A DNA stretch of 43,473 nucleotides, taken from NCBI GenBank assembly GCA_017518225.1, contig JAFWVV010000080.1, positions 1 through 43,473 on the forward strand, given 5' to 3'. Shown one piece after another: positions 38,067 to 43,473 of this stretch. The notes beneath the pieces are model-generated. The model did no database searches. It saw only the letters and a program-made list of their open reading frames with translations, and had not been told where the DNA came from. The position numbers were made by a program, and so were the translations under genes. The DNA is from Oscillospiraceae bacterium. Its GTDB lineage: Bacteria; Bacillota; Clostridia; Oscillospirales; Oscillospiraceae. Each line of letters starts with the position of its first letter. Within the stretch, counting starts at the first letter, position 1.

Positions 38067-39056
38067 TTGTCAACGAAGAGAGAAGCATATCTCTATCTGT
38101 CTGCGATGCTGCGCGCCCGCGAGAGCGCGATGCTCAGCCGCGAGAAGGCGGAGCGCCTGCTGGACACGCCCGGCTTTTCCGACAGCGCCAAGCTGTTGGT
38201 CGACTGCGGCTATGAGGATCTGTCCGGGGCGGACGCCGCCGGGATCGACGCCGCGCTGTCCAGGCGCCGCGAGGAGGTCTTTCACGAGATCTCCCGGCAG
38301 AGCGAAGCCAAGCCGATCGTCGATCTGTTTCGTATCAAGTACGATTATCACAACGCCAAGGCGGTGTTGAAGGCGGAGGCGATGGCGCTGGATCCGACGC
38401 CGATGCTCAGTGAGTCCGGGCGCGTGGATCCCGAGACGCTGCTGAACGCCTACCGCGAGGAGCGCTGGCGGGATCTGCCGGAGCGTCTGGCAAAGGGGCT
38501 GCGCGAGGGCAAGGAGATCCTGGCGCGCAGTGAAAACCCGCAGCTTTCGGACTTCACGCTCGACCGTGCATGCTTTGAGGAACTCGTGCGCCTGAGCGAG
38601 GAGACGGGAAACGCCTTTTTGCGCGGCTACGTGGCGATCCAGGCTGACAGCACCAATCTCAAGAGCGCGGTGCGCACGCTGCGCATGGGCAAGAGCGCGG
38701 ACTTTCTGCGTCTGGCGCTGGTGCCGGGCGGGCGCGTGGACGCCGAGCGTTTCGCTGCGGCGGGCGCCGAGGGGCTTGGCGCCCTGTTTGCCGGCTCCCG
38801 TCTGGCGGATGCGGCGGCGCGTGGCGTCGAGGCCGCGCAGGGCGGAGCGCTGACCGGCTTTGAGCGCGCCTGCGACAACGCCGTGACGGACTATCTGCGT
38901 GGCGCCAAGCTCAAGGCCTACGGCGCGGAGCCGGTTGTCGCGTATCTGGCGGCGCTGGAGAACGAGATCACTGCCGTGCGCATGATCCTGACGGGGAAGC
39001 TGGCGGGCATTGCCCCGCAGACCATCCGGGAAAGGCTGCGTGATTTGTATGCTTAA
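38067..39056 (+). CDS. ntpC: V-type ATP synthase subunit C
   Basis: A 329-residue helical funnel protein (AC39-like) that links the central stalk to the c-ring. It consists of repeated three-helix units with Leu-Phe-Arg-Ile-Lys-Tyr-Asp-Tyr-His-Asn near residues 87-96, a common landmark, and Glu-Asn-Glu-Ile-Thr-Ala-Val-Arg-Met-Ile near 300-309. The TTG start is supported by GAGGAGGG six bases upstream. The stop overlaps the start of subunit F by 8 bases, which couples them. Confidence 0.9.
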   Translation: MSTKREAYLYLSAMLRARESAMLSREKAERLLDTPGFSDSAKLLVDCGYEDLSGADAAGIDAALSRRREEVFHEISRQSEAKPIVDLFRIKYDYHNAKAVLKAEAMALDPTPMLSESGRVDPETLLNAYREERWRDLPERLAKGLREGKEILARSENPQLSDFTLDRACFEELVRLSEETGNAFLRGYVAIQADSTNLKSAVRTLRMGKSADFLRLALVPGGRVDAERFAAAGAEGLGALFAGSRLADAAARGVEAAQGGALTGFERACDNAVTDYLRGAKLKAYGAEPVVAYLAALENEITAVRMILTGKLAGIAPQTIRERLRDLYA

Positions 39057-39369
39057 AATCGCTGTCATCGGAAGCCGCGAGACGGTCGTAGGCTTTAAGG
39101 CGCTGGGACTGGAGGCCTATCCTGCAGCGGATGCCGCGGAGGCCGGGCAGATCCTGCGCCGCCTGACCCGCGAGAGCGAGGACTACGCCATTATCTATAT
39201 TGAGGAGACCCTGGCAGGGCAGCTGCAAAGCGAGATCGACCGTTTTAAGGACAGCCCCAAGCCGGCCATCATTCTCATTCCCGGTCGGGAGGGCAGCATC
39301 GGTCTCGGACAGTCTGCGCTGAAGGCGGCGGTGGAGCGCGCGGTGGGCACGAATATCCTGGGCGAGTAA
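39049..39369 (+). CDS. V-type ATP synthase subunit F
   Basis: A 106-residue central-stalk subunit (NtpG in E. hirae naming). Ile-Ala-Val-Ile-Gly-Ser-Arg-Glu-Thr-Val-Val-Gly-Phe (4-16) is the typical start with the Gly-x-x-x-x-x-x-Gly-Phe pattern. Tyr-Ala-Ile-Ile-Tyr-Ile-Glu-Glu (about 48-55) and Ile-Ile-Leu-Ile-Pro-Gly near 77-82 complete the Rossmann-like fold. The start overlaps the end of subunit C. It is followed by a 101-bp palindromic element before the next gene. Confidence 0.9.
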   Translation: MLKIAVIGSRETVVGFKALGLEAYPAADAAEAGQILRRLTRESEDYAIIYIEETLAGQLQSEIDRFKDSPKPAIILIPGREGSIGLGQSALKAAVERAVGTNILGE

Positions 39370-39370
39370 A

Positions 39371-39471
39371 CATTCGAAATTCGGAGTGCGGAGTTTGAAG
39401 TTTATGATGTCGCGCAAAGCGCGACGCATGTGAAAATCGTCCGCGAAGCGGAACACATTTCGTTCCGAATG
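39371..39471. repeat. REP-like palindromic element inside the ATP synthase operon
   Basis: A non-coding block that starts CATTCG and ends CGAATG. It holds two hairpins: GTCGCGC-AAA-GCGCGAC (39409-39425), and TCCGC-GAA-GCGGA (39440-39452) enclosed by ATGTG/CACAT (39428-39432 with 39454-39458). It fills most of the gap between subunits F and A, while all other gaps of the operon are at most 45 bases. No other copy lies in the window. Neither hairpin has a T-run, so it should not end transcription. Confidence 0.6.
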
Positions 39472-39490
39472 AGAGGAAAGGATTGATGAA

Positions 39491-41260
39491 ATGAGCGGAA
39501 CAATTACCAAGGTATCCGGGCCGCTGGTTTTGGCTGAGGGTCTGGCGGACGCGAACGTCTCGGACGTCGTGCGTGTGGGCTCTCAGCGTCTGATCGGCGA
39601 AATTTTGAATATGACGGGCGATCGAGCCTCCATCCAGGTCTACGAGGAGACCTCCGGCCTCGGGCCGGGCGCGGAGGTCGAGACCACCGGCATGCCCATG
39701 TCCGTGGAGCTTGGCCCCGGCATGCTGGATAACATCTACGACGGCATCCAGCGTCCGCTGCCCGAGATGCGCGCCGCCTCCGGCGACTGCATCGCCCGCG
39801 GCATCGACGTGCCCGCGCTTAACCGCGAAAAGAAGTGGGACTTCGTCCCGGTCGCCAAGCCCGGCGACAAGCTGCGCGCCGGCGACGTGCTCGGCACCGT
39901 GCAGGAGACGAGCGCGATCCTCCACAAGATCATGGTTCCGAACGGACTGTCGGGCGAGCTTGTGCGCATCGAGAGCGGCGAGCACGTCGTTACCGATGAG
40001 ATTGCCGTGCTGCGCGACGAGAAGGGCAAGGAGCACGCGCTGACGATGATTCAGCGCTGGCCCGTGCGTATCGCGCGCCCCTATGAGAAAAAGTACGTGC
40101 CTGCCCGCCCGATGAACAGCGGACAGCGCATCATCGACACCATGTTCCCCATCGCCAAGGGCGGCACCGCCGCCGTGCCCGGCCCCTTCGGCTCGGGCAA
40201 GACCGTCGTGCAGCACCAGCTGGCGAAGTGGTCGGACGTGGATATCGTGGTCTATATCGGCTGCGGCGAGCGCGGCAACGAGATGACCGACGTTTTGATG
40301 GAATTCCCCGAGCTGAAAGACCCGCGCAACGGCGAGCCGCTGATGAAGCGCACGGTGCTGATTGCCAACACCTCCGACATGCCCGTGGCGGCGCACGAGG
40401 CATCCATCTACACCGGCATCACCATCGCCGAGTACTTCCGCGACATGGGCTACGACGTGGCCGTGCTGGCCGACTCCACCTCGCGCTGGGCCGAGGCCCT
40501 GCGCGAGATGTCTGGCCGTCTGGAGGAGATGCCCGGCGAGGAGGGTTATCCCGCCTATCTGGCTTCCCGTCTGGCGCAGTTTTACGAACGCGCGGGCGTG
40601 ATCGAGTGCCTGGGGCAGGATGAGCGCCGCGGCTCTGTGACCGCGATCGGCGCCGTGTCGCCCCCCGGCGGCGATATCTCCGAGCCGGTCGCCCAGGCGA
40701 CGATGCGCATCGTCAAGGTCTTCTGGGGGCTGGACTCCGCCCTGGCTTACGCCCGCCACTTCCCGGCCATCAACTGGCTGAGCTCCTACTCGCTGTATCT
40801 GGACACTTTGGCGCCCTGGTACACCGAGCAGTTCGGCGAGAGCTACATGAAAAACCGTACGCAGGCCATGCACATCCTGCAGGAGGAGAGCGAACTGCAG
40901 GAGATCGTCCGTCTGGTCGGACAGGACGCGCTCAGCCCGGCTGACCGCCTGACCATGGAGACGGCGAAGATGATCCGCGAGGACTTTTTGCAGCAAAACG
41001 CTTTCGTGGACGAGGACGCTTACTCCGCCTACGCCAAGCAGTACAGGCTTCTGGATCTGGTGCTGCGCTACGACGCGGCCTGCCGTGAGGCGCTGGACAA
41101 GGGCGTGGACATGAACGCGCTGTTCGTCATCCCCGCGCGCGAGGCGATCGGCCGCGCGAAGATGGCCGACGCCAAAACCTTTGCCGCCGATTACGACGCC
41201 ATTGAGGCGCAGATGAAGAAGGAAATCGCCGAAGTCATTGCCGGAGGTGAGGACGCATGA
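39491..41260 (+). CDS. ntpA: V-type ATP synthase catalytic subunit A
   Basis: A 589-residue catalytic subunit. Gly-Pro-Phe-Gly-Ser-Gly-Lys-Thr (231-238) is the P-loop. Glu260 in Gly-Cys-Gly-Glu-Arg-Gly-Asn-Glu is the catalytic glutamate. The non-homologous insert that marks V/A-type A subunits lies between about 115 and 190. [14 protein letters not shown] near 328-341 is the conserved nucleotide-contact segment. Three copies alternate with B to form the head. AGGAAAGGA precedes the ATG. Its stop overlaps the start of subunit B as ATGA. Confidence 0.97.
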   Translation: MSGTITKVSGPLVLAEGLADANVSDVVRVGSQRLIGEILNMTGDRASIQVYEETSGLGPGAEVETTGMPMSVELGPGMLDNIYDGIQRPLPEMRAASGDCIARGIDVPALNREKKWDFVPVAKPGDKLRAGDVLGTVQETSAILHKIMVPNGLSGELVRIESGEHVVTDEIAVLRDEKGKEHALTMIQRWPVRIARPYEKKYVPARPMNSGQRIIDTMFPIAKGGTAAVPGPFGSGKTVVQHQLAKWSDVDIVVYIGCGERGNEMTDVLMEFPELKDPRNGEPLMKRTVLIANTSDMPVAAHEASIYTGITIAEYFRDMGYDVAVLADSTSRWAEALREMSGRLEEMPGEEGYPAYLASRLAQFYERAGVIECLGQDERRGSVTAIGAVSPPGGDISEPVAQATMRIVKVFWGLDSALAYARHFPAINWLSSYSLYLDTLAPWYTEQFGESYMKNRTQAMHILQEESELQEIVRLVGQDALSPADRLTMETAKMIREDFLQQNAFVDEDAYSAYAKQYRLLDLVLRYDAACREALDKGVDMNALFVIPAREAIGRAKMADAKTFAADYDAIEAQMKKEIAEVIAGGEDA

Positions 41261-42630
41261 TCAAGGAATATAAGACAATTAAAGAGATCGCGAGCCCCCT
41301 GATGGTGGTCGAGCACGTCGAAGGAGTCACCTACGACGAGCTGGGCGAGCTGGAGCTGCCGAACGGCGAACTGCGGCGCTGCAAGGTGCTGGAGGTCGAG
41401 GGCGACCGCGCCGTCGTACAGCTGTTCGAGTCCGCGCAGGGCATCAACCTCGCACAGACCAAGGTGCGCTTTCTGGGACACCCCCAGCAGCTGGCCGTGT
41501 CCGAGGATATGCTTGGCCGCGTCTTCAACGGCATGGGCCGGCCCATCGACGGCGGTCCGGAGATCCTGGCCGACGCGCACATGGACATCAACGGTCTGCC
41601 GATGAATCCCGCCGCCCGCGCCTATCCCGCCGAGTTCATCCAGACCGGCGTGAGCACGATCGACGGGCTCAATACGCTGGTGCGTGGACAGAAGCTGCCG
41701 ATCTTCTCCGGCTCCGGTCTGCCGCACGCGGCGCTGGCCGCACAGATCGCCCGTCAGGCGCGCGTGCTGGGCGACAATGAGAACTTCGCCGTCGTCTTTG
41801 CCGCCATCGGCATCACCTTTGAGGAGTCCGAGTACTTCATCAACGATTTCCGGCGCACGGGCGCCATCGACCGCACCGTTGTCTTCTCGAACCTCGCCAA
41901 CGACCCGGCCGTCGAGCGCATTGCGACCCCGCGCATGGCGCTAACCGCCGCCGAGTATCTGGCCTTTGAGAAGGACATGCACGTGCTGGTCATCCTCACG
42001 GATATTACGAACTATGCCGAGGCGCTGCGCGAGGTATCCGCCGCCAAGAAAGAGGTTCCCGGCCGCCGCGGCTATCCCGGCTATCTGTATACCGACCTTG
42101 CCACGCTCTACGAGCGCGCCGGCCGCCGCCAGGGCAAGAAGGGCTCGATCACGATGATCCCGATTTTGACCATGCCCGCGGACGACAAGACCCACCCGAT
42201 TCCCGACCTCACGGGCTACATCACCGAGGGGCAGATCATCCTCAGCCGCGAGCTGCACCGCAAGGGGCTCGTTCCGCCGGTGAACGTGCTGCCCTCGCTG
42301 AGCCGTCTGAAGGACAAGGGCATCGGCGAAGGCAAGACCCGCGAGGATCACGCCGGAACGATGAACCAGCTTTTCGCCGCCTACTCGCGCGGCAAGGACG
42401 CCAAGGAGCTGATGACGATTTTGGGCGAGGCCGCGCTGTCGGAGGACGACAAGCTCTTCGCAAAGTTCGCCGACGAGTTTGAAAAGCGCTACGTCAGCCA
42501 GGGTAACAACACGAACCGCAGCATCCAGGAGACCCTGGATCTCGGCTGGCAGCTTTTGAAGATTCTGCCGCGCCGCGAGCTCAAGCGCATCAAGCCCGAG
42601 CTCATCGACAAGTACCTCCCGAAGGACTGA
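41257..42630 (+). CDS. ntpB: V-type ATP synthase regulatory subunit B
   Basis: A 457-residue non-catalytic nucleotide-binding subunit. In place of the P-loop it has Phe-Ser-Gly-Ser-Gly-Leu-Pro-His (about 148-155), the normal degenerate form. [12 protein letters not shown] (about 247-258) and [14 protein letters not shown] follow, as in all V/A-type B subunits. Its ATG overlaps the subunit A stop, giving equal translation of the pair. Confidence 0.97.
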   Translation: MIKEYKTIKEIASPLMVVEHVEGVTYDELGELELPNGELRRCKVLEVEGDRAVVQLFESAQGINLAQTKVRFLGHPQQLAVSEDMLGRVFNGMGRPIDGGPEILADAHMDINGLPMNPAARAYPAEFIQTGVSTIDGLNTLVRGQKLPIFSGSGLPHAALAAQIARQARVLGDNENFAVVFAAIGITFEESEYFINDFRRTGAIDRTVVFSNLANDPAVERIATPRMALTAAEYLAFEKDMHVLVILTDITNYAEALREVSAAKKEVPGRRGYPGYLYTDLATLYERAGRRQGKKGSITMIPILTMPADDKTHPIPDLTGYITEGQIILSRELHRKGLVPPVNVLPSLSRLKDKGIGEGKTREDHAGTMNQLFAAYSRGKDAKELMTILGEAALSEDDKLFAKFADEFEKRYVSQGNNTNRSIQETLDLGWQLLKILPRRELKRIKPELIDKYLPKD

Positions 42631-42669
42631 ACGGGCGGTATGAAGACGAGACAAGGGAGGTGACGCTTT

Positions 42670-43323
42670 TTGGCAAATACGTCGATAACCCCGACAAGAA
42701 TGGTGCTCAACCAGCTCAAGGGCCGTTTAAAAACGGCGCGCCGCGGGCATAAGCTGCTCAAGGACAAGCGCGACGAGCTGATGCGCCAGTTCATGGACGT
42801 GGTCAAGCGCAACAAGCAGCTGCGCCTTCGCGTGGAGGAGGGGCTGACCGCTGCCTTCGCCTCGCAGCAGGTGGCCGCAGCGATCATGAGCCCTGAGATG
42901 CTCGAACAGGCGCTGCTCTATCCCCGGCAGAGCGTGGAGCTGGATATGACGTTTCAAAACATCATGAGCGTCAACGTGCCGCGCTATCGCTTTCAGACAA
43001 AAAACAGCGAGCCCGGCGAGGTCTATCCCTACGGCTTTGCGCAGACCTCCGGCGAGCTGGACGACGCGCTGGATCAGCTTTCCCGCGTGTTTCAGGACAT
43101 GCTGGAGCTGGCCGAGGTGGAGAAGACCATGCAGCTGCTGGCGGAGGAGATCGAAAAGACCCGCCGCCGCGTGAACGCCCTGGAATACGTGATGATCCCC
43201 GAGCTGGAGGGCAATATCAAGTACATCACCATGAAGCTGGAGGAAAACGAGAACGCCACCAAGGTGCGTCTGCTGAAGGTCAAGGAGATGGTGCTGCAGG
43301 ACGCGCACCAGTATAAGCAGTAA
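42670..43323 (+). CDS. ntpD: V-type ATP synthase subunit D
   Basis: A 217-residue central axle made of two long antiparallel helices. The start reads Pro-Thr-Arg-Met-Val-Leu-Asn-Gln-Leu-Lys-Gly-Arg-Leu, and Arg-Arg-Val-Asn-Ala-Leu-Glu-Tyr-Val-Met-Ile-Pro (about 164-175) is the family hallmark near the second helix. It begins at TTG with GGGAGG about nine bases upstream. It is the last gene of the operon, and the MITE-like element that starts 15 bases after its stop provides the nearest terminator-like hairpin. Confidence 0.95.
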   Translation: MANTSITPTRMVLNQLKGRLKTARRGHKLLKDKRDELMRQFMDVVKRNKQLRLRVEEGLTAAFASQQVAAAIMSPEMLEQALLYPRQSVELDMTFQNIMSVNVPRYRFQTKNSEPGEVYPYGFAQTSGELDDALDQLSRVFQDMLELAEVEKTMQLLAEEIEKTRRRVNALEYVMIPELEGNIKYITMKLEENENATKVRLLKVKEMVLQDAHQYKQ

Positions 43324-43337
43324 ATCATCTGAAAAAA

Positions 43338-43473
43338 GGGCGTGTTGCAAAATGCGCTTTTGGGGCTAAAGTCACAAAAGAATATCTCAATATAGTTACT
43401 GGGAACCGCCGATTTTGGCGGTTCCCAGTAACTTTTCTCGCAAATACTTTTTTAAAATTTATATTTTGCAACA
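43338..43473. mobile_element. MITE-like element, copy 2 (runs to the window end)
   Basis: It is identical to copy 1 at 135 of 136 positions; the only change is A for C at 43446. The left inverted repeat GGGCGTGTTGCAAAAT is complete and the right one is cut by the end of the window after TTTTGCAACA. The internal 16-bp hairpin (43395-43410 with 43417-43432) is followed by TTTTC. It could therefore terminate the ATP synthase transcript. That the window stops inside a repeated element is what an assembly break at a multicopy repeat would give. Confidence 0.75.

Noticed and set aside
1..43473. CRISPR array, rRNA, tRNA or prophage structural genes.
   Set aside because: No regularly spaced repeats, no ribosomal or tRNA-like sequence, and no phage head, tail or lysis genes were recognised anywhere in the window.

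Overview
The window is 43.5 kb of mostly GC-rich DNA from an anaerobic, fermentative Firmicute. The best fit is the class Clostridia, Oscillospiraceae-like gut bacteria. The evidence is the combination of an archaeal/V-type ATP synthase operon, the [FeFe]-hydrogenase maturases HydE, HydG and HydF, indolepyruvate:ferredoxin oxidoreductase (IorAB), oxygen-sensitive radical-SAM chemistry and strong GGAGG-type ribosome binding sites. No species can be fixed from the sequence alone. No rRNA, tRNA or CRISPR array was seen.

Layout. 0-4.9 kb: the end of a GNAT acetyltransferase, a nucleoside phosphorylase bracketed by short repeats, a 100-residue orphan protein, a decayed MobA/MobL relaxase cut by a 136-bp MITE-like element, a second GNAT protein, a YgjV-like membrane protein with an acetyltransferase-like tail, and a flavodoxin-fold oxidoreductase. 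4.9-8.8 kb (minus strand): a four-gene operon with substrate-binding lipoprotein, FecCD permease, FecE-type ATPase and a class I methyltransferase, for a metal chelate or corrinoid. 9-15 kb: a D-cysteine desulfhydrase-like enzyme, then iorA-iorB-CoA-transferase-aminotransferase, which together make a complete oxidative route from an (aromatic) amino acid to its acyl-CoA and free acid. 15-19 kb: hydE-hydG-hydF behind a leader with its own promoter and terminator. 19-21.5 kb: an 819-residue adenosine-deaminase-like protein with a Rossmann/SLOG-like C-terminal domain. 21.5-24.1 kb: rsgA and an MFS transporter behind a 20-codon leader ORF and tandem terminators that look like an attenuator. 24.2-26.9 kb: an M29 aminopeptidase and a beta-lactamase-family serine hydrolase.

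27-34.4 kb is an AT-rich accessory island with debris at both edges. On its left are an internally deleted ferredoxin-reductase gene fused to the 5' end of an IS110 transposase whose bridge-RNA-like leader survives, then a frameshifted RES-domain gene. The centre is an intact ECF sigma factor, its DUF4367-type membrane anti-sigma factor, a small secreted protein, a peptidoglycan-binding protein with a damaged start, and a lipoprotein joining a propeller-like domain to a solute-binding domain. On its right are fragments of a tyrosine integrase, an unknown gene and an acyl-ACP thioesterase.

34.5-43.3 kb is a complete V-type ATP synthase operon (G/H, I, K, E, C, F, A, B, D). Its c-subunit carries the sodium-ligand pattern of Enterococcus NtpK. 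A 101-bp REP-like palindromic element sits between F and A. The window ends inside a second copy of the 136-bp MITE-like element, 135/136 identical to the first.

Candidates for something undescribed, in my order: the leader-peptide/tandem-terminator control of rsgA-MFS; the deaminase-SLOG-like fusion; the orphan bridge RNA; and the ECF-sigma envelope cassette with a repeated bipartite promoter-like motif.
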